Positions 23,901-34,600 of a DNA stretch of 64,000 bases are shown here, piece by piece; positions within the stretch are counted from its first letter, which is position 1; every line of letters begins with the position of its first letter. The DNA comes from Dendrophyllia cribrosa. Lineage: Eukaryota > Cnidaria > Anthozoa > Scleractinia > Dendrophylliidae. The notes below the pieces were generated by a model. That model was not told where the DNA came from and made no database searches. It was given only the letters and a program-made list of their open reading frames with translations. The stretch spans positions 35,961,126 through 36,025,125 of the forward strand of contig JAJLRJ010000010.1 of NCBI GenBank assembly GCA_024195265.1, in the 5' to 3' direction. Position numbers and translations under genes: made by a program.

Positions 23901-26900
23901 ATCGCCAAGACTTCCAGAAGCAGAAAATCACTGAATTCTGAAAGGTGTTTGACTCTTTTAATCAAAGGAAAGACATTTTCATTCAAGGAAATATGAGTTT
24001 CATTCAAAAGTTTTGACCTTTTATAGAAAATATATTTTGGATTCAGTGATTATAAAAACACCTTGATATCAAATTACATTTGACATAAAATTTGCATAAA
24101 GCAAAACTGTGTATTTGCGACAACACTTTGAAGAAACTGTAAAGCTTGGAAAAAACTTATTATAGATGGCAAAATCAAAGCATTTTTTAAAGAACCAGCT
24201 TTAAGTTATGGAAACATTTCATTTCGATTTGGTCTTAAAATCACGGAAAGATTTTAGTGAATACGTCACGCAACGTTTATTTACAAAATGTTTGACCAAT
24301 TCATAGCAATTCTCACCAAAGATTTGAAAACTTTAAAAAAATCCCGGATCTCCTGAATACGATTTCCTGTTTATTTAGGGCCTACAAAAAGTTAATGGCA
24401 ATCCGGGCAGGAGGGGGTATCTGGGTTAAAAATCAAGGTGCGAGGGTTGGTCGGCCTGGCCGGGAAATCCGGGCGGGGGAGGGGTAAAAAAATATTGCAT
24501 CCGTCCGGGGGGGGGGGGGGATTTTTTCTGGAATAACCCATTTTACACTGGTTGCATGCGATTAAGTAACACAGGAAAACTAAATCTTTATATTGATTAT
24601 AAAATTTCTTTTTACAGCCTGTCATCTACTGCCTATTTTTTTAAGTAGTCTTTTCAAATGTAACAGAAATAATTCACAGCTTGGAAAGTTATAGACGAGT
24701 GTGGATTTGATCGGAATCAATAAATTAAATATTAAAAGCGAGCATAGGAAAATTGGTAACTTCAATCGCGCGTCTCAGAGTCTCTTGCGCATGAGTATAG
24801 GCTAAGTGTAGCCTCTTGTTATTTTTATTTTTTGTGTCACGATTTTGCATGCAAATTTATGCACGCATCTTTTAAATTGTGCACTTTCTGTTTAGTGACT
24901 TCCGGCTACTCTCACTTCCGGTAAAAGAGCGTTACTTAGTGTCACGACAGCACCTCCTACAACCCTACATACATTACCATGTTCACGTTTGGTATATATA
25001 AGTCTTAGAAGAATCACTGGCTTCATTGTGGTACAGCCTTCATTTCCAAAACATTCAACAGTAAACAACGTGGTTTGCAGTAACGATGACTGAATGAAAG
25101 GAGTAACTTATCTCCAGGTCGGACATCTTCTTTTCATGTTTAAAATATATCATAAAATTTTCTTACGCATGCGCATGAGTAAAGGCTGCTTGGAGCCTCT
25201 TGTTTAATTTTATAATGGGTTAACACAGAAGCAGAAGTTAGAATATTTGTGTGACCCGCAAATTGATTGTTGACCTCGTAGGGTCAAATAACTCTATTTT
25301 AACGAACTTTGAAATGGTCTCGCGTCGCTGTGAATCATTTGCCCAAAGAAATTTTTACGGCAATGTTGAGATCATCTTTATAAAAATTAACCAACAGAAA
25401 CTTAATCCGTTTGAAGGTTTAGCACATGGTGAAAAATTGTTTTGTTTACGAGGTACTTTTAAAGAAGTAAAATGTATGTCTTCGAAATGAAATTATTTTG
25501 CACGCAAAGAACAACATAATAATTCCCTAAATCACTCTTCTAGATATCTAAAGATTGCAAAATACGATTTTCATGTTTTAAATGCCGTAGCGCTATTTGT
25601 TTTTGTAAGCGAGACTGTCAAAGTTGTGCAATAATTTTCAGCCTTAAATGGCGATTTTAACGGAATTTCGTTTTCTGCATTTTTCTTTAAAATAAAAAGA
25701 TATTTGGCCGAAAAAGGTAACCAGTGATTTTTGTTATGCCTTAATCTATCTGACGTTAAAATATCAAAAGAATTCAATTTTATCACTTGCCGCGATATGT
25801 TTGATTTTTACAGACAGGCGCTCTTAATATGTAAAATTTCCTAGAAGAAAGTTTAAACGGTTACTTAAGCAGGAAATACAATTAAGGAAACATGCCTATC
25901 AAAAGACGGTTGACATGGACACGTTACATGTCATGAACAGACATCTGTCACATAAAAATGTTTAAAAACAAATTTAAAAAACTAAAGGTTTGGTGGGTAT
26001 ATTGGTCAAATGCCTTTGAAATTATAAACCGGTTCAAAGTCAGTGCGTGCACTTTCAGCTCCTTCCCCAGTCTGAATGGGGTTAAGAGGCACCGCCCCTC
26101 CCATCAGAGGCATTTACACTAACCTGTAGCCTCAAAGATGAGTTACCGTCTATGACATAAATGATGACCTGTAGGACTCCATCTATGCACTCATGAACGA
26201 TCTTGTCCAGAGACTCGTTTTCGCTCATCCCAGGAGCATCAATGACTTCCAGGTGACCACTCTGCAGGAGTGGATTATTAAGGCCCACTTCTACTACAGC
26301 GTTGATCCACGATGGATCGCCTCTCTTGCTTTCATCCAACTCGATTGCCTCTTTAGGCAACTTCTTCTTGCTAAAGGTTGTCTTAATTGCTTCAGAAGGT
26401 CTCGACTCGTTTAACACCTTGGTGGGAAAATATAATTATAGCCTGAGAAAACAACCGACTTTTCGCGGTGCGACTGAGAAACGAGCGCAAAAATACCGCA
26501 ATGATGACGTAATGCTACCAAGAACAGGGTAGTCCTACTGAATAGTTGAAACAATGTCTCAACCAATCAGAAGGACTACCTAGATCTGGGTAGCGTTACG
26601 TCATCAGTTCGGTATTTTTGCGCTCGTTTTTCAGACGTCTTTTCGCAGAGGGAACCGTAGTGGCACCACCGCGAAAAGCCGTCTGTTTTCTCAAACTCTG
26701 CAAGCTAATATAACTATAGTATCTAGTTTTCAAATTTCCAGTCCTTAATAGTATCCAAACTATCAACTGATGAAATGAAATCCGAAACTATATACAAGAA
26801 ATCGGACAACTAACTTTGTAGGAAATTTGCTGAGAACAACTCACAGATTTTCTGCTTAGCGTTAGCCCCGGTATGGAAATGGAGACCGCACGAGGCAAAG

Positions 26901-29900
26901 AAAAATTATTTGATCTCTTTGGGATTCAAACCCACGACCTCCTGCTACAGTTTGAGCCACGAAGCCGCACGGGAGTATATCGTGGGTGATAAGGTAATTC
27001 GTGAAGGAAAGCTACCTTTCCACTCTCTTCGCGTTCCGCGCTCTCAGCTCCACGCGCTTCGCACGCGCTAGAATTCTCCTTCTTCTCCCCTTTTCTAGCA
27101 CCGTACCTGACACGCAGGCTACACGATGAGAGGTTACTAAGTAATGACTGTTACTTAAAGGGACACTGTCCCGCCGAAATAGCAAAATTTCGCTAAGCTT
27201 ATTTCCACGTTATATCGCCAAATGCCACCAAATGTACAACTTAGTTGGATAAAAAGATTTGATAGAGCAAAACAAAAACAGTAGTTTGGAAATAAAGGGC
27301 AGGATTGCAAGGATTGAAGTGGATTACAGTTCATAAATATTTATTTATTGACAGGCGGTCAAGAAATCATTGTCTTTCTGGGCGTTATTTTGTCTGTTTA
27401 GTTCATATTTCTTTGCTTCTATCACTTTTGGCGATGGTTTTTTTCCAATTTCAGGATAATCATGAAAACACAATATGTCAGTTGGGACAGTGTCCCTTTA
27501 AATACTATTCTCACTGCTAAAATTCCCGCGAGACCTGCCCGCGCGGAATTTTTTCCGACTCCAGACGCCTTCTGTGAATAGAGCTAATTAACCCGGTAGC
27601 CCTCCAGGGATCTCGCTTGCCTATTTAAGTAATTTTTCTGCCTCTTTCGCCAAGTTACGCGGTCTGTCTCGCATTGTAGGATATTTTACCCTCCCGCCTC
27701 CCCTTCGGCGACGTTTTTTTCCCTTTCTCACTGTCTTGCGACCCTCTGCCTAAGCTAAATTTTGGCTCCCATATCTTAATTCCACGTAGGCAGTGAGTGG
27801 TTGTTTTGGCAGTGAGAATGGTTTACTATGTTCAAGCTGTTTTGGGGATACAATAATCGAACCAGTTCATAAACTTGAGAAGAAAAATAGAGCCTCGCAA
27901 ACTTTCTAAATGGATCTACGATAACCTTGCCTGGAAATAGTTCTCTTCACTGTACTTCAGTCGTACTATGCGGGATGTACAGGGAACTTCAGAAGTCGGC
28001 ATAAATGATCCTCCAAGAAGTTCATTCACAAACGAACTCTTTCCACTATTGGTTTGACCCACGACTAAGAGAGTCGACTTCTTGGCAGAATACGACAGTA
28101 AGCGTTGTCTTTCCGTGTCCGTAATCAGGTCTGTTTTTATGCTCTCGCTGAGAATCTGCCTCATGCCGTCAATAAACTGTTGGGTGTCCTGTGAGCACTG
28201 CTCAAAATAGGTTATCAGCGAGGTTAGTTCCTTGAACTGGTGTTCAAATGAAGATGCGTCCACATTCGGAACTGCAACAAACAAGTAAATTTCAGTGGGC
28301 GGATCCTTTGTAATACTCCATTGTAAGAGGAGTAGAAAGGGGGAGGAGAAAGGGGGCAGAGTGAATAAGGGGGGGGGGGGGGGGGGGGGGGGAGGGAGGG
28401 GAGGGAGCAATAAATCCAAGCAACCATGAAGGTCCTATCAGGGAAATAGCATTATCTATTTTTCTTTCTTTATGTTTGATGGGTTACATTTTGGTAGTGA
28501 CGTGGAAGCCGACAACAGCTATTAAAAAAGTCTTGTGGTTTAAAATTTTATTTGTGATATTTCTGCACCAAAATAGACATGACAATTACCAGTACTAGAT
28601 ACTAGATAGGCTTTGGTTTTGCAAAAACCAATCTAAAGGTGTAGAAGTGAACTAATTAGACATTAATTTTTTAGGGCCTCCCTGTCTCAACCATGATATT
28701 CGTCTCTATATCTTGCAAAAAATTAAAGGACTGAAAATTTTTTTCAGTTCTTAACATTTTCACTCCAACAACCCCGCCAACCCCTCCCTCCCTGCCACCT
28801 GCTCCCTCACCACCCCATTCCTCCCTGCTTCCCCTCCCCCCTTACAATGGTGTCTTGACCTGCTATTTTATGCAGTAGGAAATTAGGTCAACATCATTTA
28901 ATTAGGACAATGTATCCAGGAGGGAATGAAAGCCTGTGGACTTCAAAAAGAAGGGGTTATGAAATACTGTTTGATTTTCATCTAAGATGTGTAAATGAGG
29001 GAAATGGCTTAAATGTAGGTGGTGGGTGGTATGTTCACAGGGAATTGTGCCACTTACAAGAAAAGGGGTACGTCAAATTATATGGAACCAAAGTGGGCGG
29101 TTCAGGTGGTTTGAAATCTAGTTTTCACCCCTCATGCATTTTCTCACATTGTCTCGCTCCACTTTGGTGTATCTGTTGTGGTGCAATTTTGTCCTTGGTG
29201 CAAATTTTATTTTCCTTTGTTTTTGGGTATGGTAATGTATGATAATGAGTTTTAAACAGAGGAAAATAAAATTTGCACCAAGGATAAAATTGCACCACAA
29301 CATATCCACAGGATGGGCACTGTACTGTTGAACAAAGTGCTGGAGTAACCATGCAATGGAGGAGTAGTGAGCACATAAAACACTAAGGGGCTCCACTATG
29401 AAATCACTTGATCAGGCTGGCCCAGTTATTGAGATCTTATGTCACCAGGAGCTTATAATGGCTCCCAGCTGGCGTCACTCCTATTTCCATTTAAAAAAAT
29501 TTGATGTGTCTATGGAATTAACGAATGATATTCTTCAGCCCGGCAAAATTACAAGTAAAATGTATATGAAACAGAACTCGATATAACGAGCCTCGTTATA
29601 ACAAAATCCTCATTATAACAAACACAATCCAGCAGCCCAAATGTAAAATCTACCGCAATATAATGAATAAATGTCAACATGCGACAAAAGATAATGTGGA
29701 ACAGACCAACAGTGTGTGCTATTAAGGGAACTAGGTAAAACCTGAAAGTTTTCCAGTGCCATATTGTAGCTTCAAACAGGCCCTTATAGTGCAAAATGTT
29801 ATTTGTTAAGATCCGAAAATATGTAACACCATTACAAAAAAATTATTAACTTAAATACCTCAATAAAATCAATATAATGAACATTTTGGTTGTTTTTCCG

Positions 29901-31152
29901 CAAATTCGTTATACTGACGTTTTCGATGTAACGACGTACCCTTTGATATAACAAACCAATTTCCCCAGTCCATTGGCACTTTGTTAAATCGAGGTTCCTG
30001 ATTGTACTGAGATCTTACTTTTTCATACCAAATTATATCTCGGTAACCTGGCTAGAAATTTTCCTATGTGAACAGGTCAACCTGGTTACCGAAAGTGTCG
30101 AACAATTTGTCAATTATGCAATGCCAAATTGCATTTCTGTGGAAGGATTAATGAAGCATAATGAAGGGAAACATCATTCTGGTGTATACTAAACTATTGG
30201 ATTAATCAAATTAAAGGCTCCTATGAGCCGACATAGGAGCCGACTTGTAAATATGAAATGTTCGCCCCTTCCCCTCTCCTAGACAATTTGCTCCACAGAC
30301 CCCACCAAAACCCAACGCCCGGGACCCAGTGTCCAACTCCATACCCTCCTATTAAAGTAAGAGTAAGAAAAAATAGTTTTTAAAATAACAATGAAGATAG
30401 ACACCTTAACCTATACTTTGTGCATGCATACTGGATCGTTCTTTTTAAAACTCCATCACATGTCCAATTTGGTTCTGTCCTCGTGTACCAGTTCACAAGG
30501 GATTTCACATTGTATTCCTTTTGTTTATACGTAGCGTATTATGCATGTCCGTGCAGCCTATTGTTTCGTCTTTTGTTTTTTCCTTGTGTACCAGTACACC
30601 AGGACAGAACCTCCAATTTCATCCCAGTCACTGCCGCTTCACTGCAGCACAACTTGCATATATTACCATGTACTGTAATTATTCGCACCTTGCACTAGAA
30701 TACTATACAACAAGCCTGTAATAGCAACACAAAATTCTCTAGAGTTGAACCATTCGGATAATATTAACAATTGTCTGGAACAAATTCTTTGTTATAATTA
30801 AACTGAGGAATTGAAGACTGGTTGATTGACATTCTGGGCGTTTTTTTAGCGACAATACATAAACCCAATAACCCACTGGTTTCTGTTTCTTGACAGACTG
30901 CATTATCTACAGCTACATTGCAACTCACAACTTTATAACATTTCGTAAAACATTTCCTGTATCAAACTAAACTCTTTTCGATCAGTTAAACCGTTTTATA
31001 CAACGCGATTGACGGCTATAAACACACAGCTACACCGCGATTCTAAATTAGAATTCTTCTGAAATGTTGTTTGCAACAAATCGTATCGAAATGCAACCGA
31101 ACGGGAAATCGAAACTCCACTCACCTTCTGGCGAAGCAGACATGGCCGCCAT
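14970..31152 (-). CDS. Gene B: DSTYK-like GTPase fused to a degenerate kinase domain
   Basis: Six exons join in one frame of 924 codons: 31125-31152, 27931-28271, 26124-26417, 17069-18474, 16261-16501 and 14970-15434. Length and order fit dual serine/threonine and tyrosine protein kinase (DSTYK; human form about 930 residues). The GTPase region has P-loop GQTNSGKS (about 81-88), DAPG (183-186) and NKVD (243-246), followed by a helical middle region. The kinase part keeps an ATP-site lysine (VAKQ), but the catalytic loop reads HVDLRITN, the DFG/DLG motif is missing (NVSKP at that place) and no APE is seen, so it is probably a pseudokinase. Exon phases match gene C at the last three introns. 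Exon 2 ends at a GC donor (GCAAGG), whereas gene A has GT. Intron 3 (7.6 kb) contains a 6.7 kb TTAA-flanked element. The start follows a short 28-nt first coding exon shared with gene A. Confidence 0.75.
15567..15940. repeat. Interspersed repeat ending in a poly-G tract
   Basis: Sequence in the intron between exons 5 and 6 of gene B, rich in TATAC/ATACT phrases, ends in about 30 G (15909-15938). A related G-run followed by GTATATGAAAGGG-type repeats lies at 43729-44100 in gene C. This looks like an uncharacterised interspersed repeat. Confidence 0.45.
15967..16249 (+). mobile_element. tRNA-derived SINE
   Basis: The head has an A-box-like TGGTCTAGTGGTTGGCGC and a B-box-like GGTTCAAGC about 35 bp later, then a body with GGGTACCGGCGACATAATGC and a tail with CATCCCATCCAGG and GAAACCGGGTTGATCTGC. 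A second copy lies at 38216-38475 and a partial tail at about 42115-42170. It sits within about 12 bp of the exon 5 donor of gene B. Confidence 0.8.
20113..20302. mobile_element. pogo/Tigger-type MITE, copy 1
   Basis: The ends are CAGTGGAACCCCGCC and GGGGTTCCACTG with flanking TA, typical of Tc1/mariner-pogo derivatives. The interior is built from GGTCAC/GTTAATACGG repeats. Its reverse-complement twin follows at 20344-20516. Both are nested in the 6.7 kb TTAA element. Confidence 0.75.
20344..20516. mobile_element. pogo/Tigger-type MITE, copy 2 (inverted twin)
   Basis: Nearly exact reverse complement of 20113-20302, about 40 bp away, with the same CAGTGGAACCCC ends. The pair forms a roughly 400 bp palindrome. 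Confidence 0.75.
20994..21218 (-). CDS. Possible coding fragment inside the TTAA element, unknown
   Basis: An ATG-started minus-strand frame of 74 codons whose composition looks protein-like (motifs CGYAICDRKRG and ELILCRAALF) rather than repeat-like. No family was recognised, no splice partner was assigned, and it may be a captured exon or chance. It lies in the middle of the 6.7 kb element. Confidence 0.2.
   Translation of the reverse strand: MEGTSSFQSFVGGVCGYAICDRKRGTEIVPLLSCTKDISNHKSVLKFTGPEDEIELILCRAALFTRSVKEVVVN
22430..22790 (+). repeat. Direct repeat inside the TTAA element, copy 1
   Basis: Contains GTCACGATTTTGCATGCAAA, GTTTAGTGACTTCCGGC and ACTGGCTTCATTGTGGTACA. All occur in the same order at 24815-25145. 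It may be an LTR-like or tandem segment of a nested element; no reverse transcriptase was found between the copies. Confidence 0.65.
24815..25145 (+). repeat. Direct repeat inside the TTAA element, copy 2
   Basis: Diverged copy of 22430-22790, about 2.4 kb downstream and in the same orientation. Confidence 0.65.
26445..26697. mobile_element. MITE just upstream of exon 3, copy B
   Basis: Counterpart of 4741-4985, with ends AGCCTGAGAAAACAACCGAC and the mirror near 26675-26697. It shares GGGTAGCGTTACGTCATCAG. Present in both duplicates, so inserted before the duplication. Confidence 0.7.
26912..26962 (-). repeat. tRNA-like segment, duplicated copy
   Basis: Same tRNA-like segment as 5192-5243, here with B-box GGTTTGAATCC. 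The extra substitutions argue against a functional tRNA gene. Confidence 0.45.
27155..27502. mobile_element. MITE with ends TTAAAGGGACACTGTCCCG
   Basis: The left end at 27155 is mirrored at 27482-27502 (GGGACAGTGTCCCTTTA). Copy A has the left half from about 5405, but its right end was lost near 5730. Non-coding, in intron 2 of gene B. Confidence 0.7.
28371..28395. repeat. G-rich tract
   Basis: Near-pure G-run upstream of the exon 2 acceptor of gene B (a C-run on the sense strand). Copy A has a shorter G-rich stretch at the same place (6415-6450). Confidence 0.7.
29170..29303. mobile_element. Small MITE private to copy B
   Basis: The arms GTTGTGGTGCAATTTTGTCC and AATTGCACCACAACA mirror each other around 29240. 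Copy A reads through this site at about 7168-7180. Confidence 0.7.
29575..30005. mobile_element. pogo-like insertion private to copy B
   Basis: The left end reads CAGAACTCGATATAACGAGC and the right end TTGTTAAATCGAGGTTCCTG, inverted and related, with ATAACGAG/TTCGTTAT phrases near both ends. Copy A lacks this block. No transposase frame is seen. Confidence 0.6.
30473..30609. mobile_element. Short MITE private to copy B
   Basis: The ends GGTTCTGTCCTCGTGTACCA and the reverse complement of GTACACCAGGACAGAACC flank about 95 bp. In copy A the flanking CACATGTCCAATTT continues directly (about 8940). Confidence 0.6.
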
Positions 31153-31653
31153 GTTGATCAAAACTAAAGAAGTTTTAGCTCTGCTCTACAAAGAAAGTCT
31201 TCAACGTGGTTTTGCTATGCGATGAAGCCTTCACAGCGAGCCATGCTCGCTCTAGTTCCTCATTCTGTGTTTGGAAAGCAAGTTCGATTCTCGGAAAGAA
31301 GGAAATCGAAAACCAGTGTCGCGTGACACCTGAAGGGAAAAATAAATTGGAACGGACTTTAAAATTTAGATCGTATTGTTGTTGAATTGTCAATACAATC
31401 GCAACTCATCTTTCTAGGCAAAAAGTGTGGTGATGAATTGGTAAATTTTAAGTAAAAGTCCCTGGTTTTGAACAATAACTCATAGAATAAGCAATTATTT
31501 TGCACTCAACTTGCTTATTCTCAAGTCCATACCCAAATCTAACACTTCCGGAAAGTGAAACTGGACATCCTGTTATTCCCAGAAAGAAATTTGATCTAGA
31601 TTGTTCACATAGCTCCCTTCGATGCACAAAGCTTTTTCAATTTCGATTTCGCC
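31153..31653. promoter_or_regulatory. Shared bidirectional promoter of genes B and C
   Basis: The minus-strand start codon of gene B (31152) and the plus-strand start of gene C (31654) are only 501 bp apart, with no other gene between, so the two paralogue-like genes must share or abut promoters. Copy A duplicates this region only as far as about 31485. Confidence 0.6.
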
Positions 31654-34600
31654 ATGTCGCTCAAGGATGTATTTGAAGACTTTAAAAAAAGCAAAGTTAC
31701 TCTGCAGAAGATACATAAAGATACGATTGAATATTTCAAAGAAATCGTTCAAAACCTGTCTGACCCTCGCTCTGCAGTCTTAGCCGTAGAGTTCTCTCAC
31801 GCGAGATCTCCACCTTCTTCACCTCAAAACGAGGAAGCAACAGCTGGTGGCGGCCACTTCAATTCACCTCAAGAAGCAACAGTAGCAATCAGTGATGTTC
31901 GTTATAATTCAACTCAAACCGTCGCAGTCGGTGACATCCAGTGTGAATTCGACTTCGGTCTCGCCGACTTATTGTACACCGCCAATGAAAGAAAAGAAGT
32001 CGAGTCGCTTTTCTCTGAGGAGCCAGCGCTGATTTTTGTCGGTCAGACGAACTGCGGTAAGAGTTCCATCGTCAACGAGCTTCTGGGCTGCAAAGCGCTT
32101 CCTACATCCGATCAGCCGAGCACCGCCAGGATTGTTCGAGTGTCCTACGCCGAGGAACCCTTCTGCCGTCTAGTTGCCAAGGATGGAAGAATCTTACAAG
32201 TAAGCTGGTTTATACATATTATACTTGAATCGGTTCTGCATTTTTCTTTTCAAATTTATTTCTCTGTTTATTTTATGAACTGCATTATTCGCTGTTTTTA
32301 TTCTCACTTTTTACGACATTTACGCGGGTCTGACACTTTCTACCTGACGCATAATTGGGGCTGTTTCTCTTCCCGTTATTGAGGCTGTTATTTATTTGTG
32401 ATTCTTAACTAACGTGAACGAAGCGTTCAGTTCAATGTGATTCTCATAATTTCTGGTTAATGTTTGCATATTTACTTCCGGCTCTAATGTTAATAGAAGT
32501 AAAATTTGCAAAAGACCTCAAACGATAATGCTGTAAACCGGATACGTAGGATCTACGAAAGATCTAATCAGCCAAAAAAACGACATAACAATAAACTGCA
32601 AGGCTGATCTGACTACGTAAAAAAATTAACTTTGCAAGACACCAATACGACAGAAACCGATAAAGCAGGGTAGCAACCGCGAACAACTGTTACGTCAGCT
32701 CCAATAACAGCGTTCTGTCTTATTAGTGTCTCGCAAAGTTAATTTTTTTACGTAGTCAGATCAGCCTTGCAGTTTATTGTTACTAATGTTAATGCTTGGG
32801 GGCAAACCATTATATTTTTAGGGGGAGGGCCCTGAGGGGGGAAGGGGGGGAGGGGGGCTTGGGTGATTTTGAAAAAAAAATTCTGCAACTGCAAAAGCCC
32901 GACTTTAGGCTTTCTCTTTTCAGCAAAAAATCTGGGCAGAAAGAATTCCTGCAGTGACACAGCCAAAGGAAAATATTCCAAGAACAGATTTGATCAACTG
33001 CCAACCCAACCCTTATGCACCTATCAGAATTAAGTGAGACAGGGTGGGGGAGCAGGAGCAGGTTGTTATATCTCAAGAATTGACTCAACCAATAATTTGG
33101 TGGATTTTTTTTTTCAAGTAAAAGCATTTCTCTAATATTTATGAAACTTGACAAGCATTTTATTATTCTCGTTTGTATCAATTTGATCAACTTTTTCTTG
33201 TCAAGCTGGGGTCACGTGACTTGCATTCGCCTTATAACAGTTATTTATCAAGGAAAATTGGGAATAGATACTCACATTATATTCATATTTTTTTTATTCC
33301 TTTTTCTATGACTCCTAGTAAGGGATAAATAATGCTGCCTTTTAATCATGTCCATATGTCAATGGAAACCGCCAATAATATTATTACAGATGTCAAAATA
33401 TCTGACAAGACAATGATGGATTAATCGCTTTAAAAGGCGGACTAACATTGGAAAGGACCTTTTGGACATAAAATGAAGGGGAACGTTTTCAAACTTCTTG
33501 ATTTCAAACATACTCCATACATACCCCATTTCCAACAGCTTGTTTGTGACAACATCAATCACGAAATATCATGTGACAGTTGATAAGACTTTGGTTAAAA
33601 ATCTCTGCAGGAGGTCCTTTAAGGCTAGAAAATTCAAGCCTAATAATTATTACTAGTAGTAATTGGAAATTAGGGGAGTGCGTTCGACAGGGTGGGGTGA
33701 TGGTACAGGGAGTGAGGAAGTGGGAGGTGAAGGTGAGGGCCAGTAGGCGGTGGTGGTGGTGGTGGTGGTGGTGGTGGGGGGGGGGGGGGGGGGGGGAGGG
33801 GGGGGGGGTTGGGTCAAGGAGTGGCAGTTATTATATCGTCATATTCTCGGGATATTTTCAGTTTAGAACTATACAATCCAAGTCTTGTTTTGTTTACATC
33901 AAATCGCTTTTCAACCTATGAAATTAATGAACAAACACATACAAATGGACAACAAAATCTTCTTTTGAAAAAATTTATTTAAAAAAATAAATAACCTGAT
34001 TTGCCAAAAGCAGTTATTGTAAAATTTGACATCTACAGAGGTCCATCTCTCAGTCACAGTCTTCAAGGAAGAAACAGCGTGACATTTGCGTTACTTTTTG
34101 TTCACATTTACATACATGCAAATATATCAAGCGAATAACATTGAATATTTGACAAACAGCAGCACAGATGTAATTAGGATGATGTGATTCAAACATAAGC
34201 TTACACGATTTACAATGAAACTAAACAAAATCATAAAGAAATCGAATGTTATTTAGTAAAATAGCAATGATAAGATAAGCAAACAAAGGAACACCGTGAT
34301 GCAGCCGTCTATATATTTTTAATACCTGAAAACAGCAACAACAGCGAGCAAAAACATGCGGTCATAAGTTACGGGGAAGAATTGTTGGATCCAAACAGAA
34401 AAAAAAATCGCAGCCAACCATTGTTTCACTTGCCGTATGACAGAGACCGATGAATTGTGTAGAGATCGAGGCAGGACAGCGTTCGTGAACAGACCCTGAA
34501 ATGTCCGTGGTTGATTTTGCCGTCAAACCTCTACCAGGCTTCATTTCACTTGCTATGTGATAAAAATCGGTCAATTCTCAACTTTTTTCCGGCCGTTGAA

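Larger units (their letters stand above)
19123..25823. mobile_element. 6.7 kb element with about 600 bp inverted ends and TTAA target duplication
   Basis: Both sides are flanked by TTAA (19119-19122 and 25824-25827). The ends are GAGCGCTTGTCCGTAAAAAT and the reverse complement of GAGCGCCTGTCTGTAAAAAT, and the inverted arms run for roughly 600 bp (19123 to about 19720, and about 25240 to 25823). The empty site is seen in copy A near 2040-2070, where the flanking phrases GGATGCTAAAATGAT and AAGAAGAAAGTTTAAACGGT are close together. TTAA targeting points to the piggyBac superfamily, but no transposase was recognised inside, so it is probably non-autonomous. It lies in intron 3 of gene B. Confidence 0.8.
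18822..31485. repeat. Segmental duplication, copy B (direct, partner at 1437-10072)
   Basis: Counterpart of 1437-10072 in the same orientation. It holds exons 1-3 of gene B and their flanks. It is longer than copy A mainly because of the 6.7 kb TTAA element at 19123-25823; it also has inserts at 29170-29303, 29575-30005 and 30473-30609 that copy A lacks. The right breakpoint falls about 165 bp before the start codon of the divergent gene C. Confidence 0.85.
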
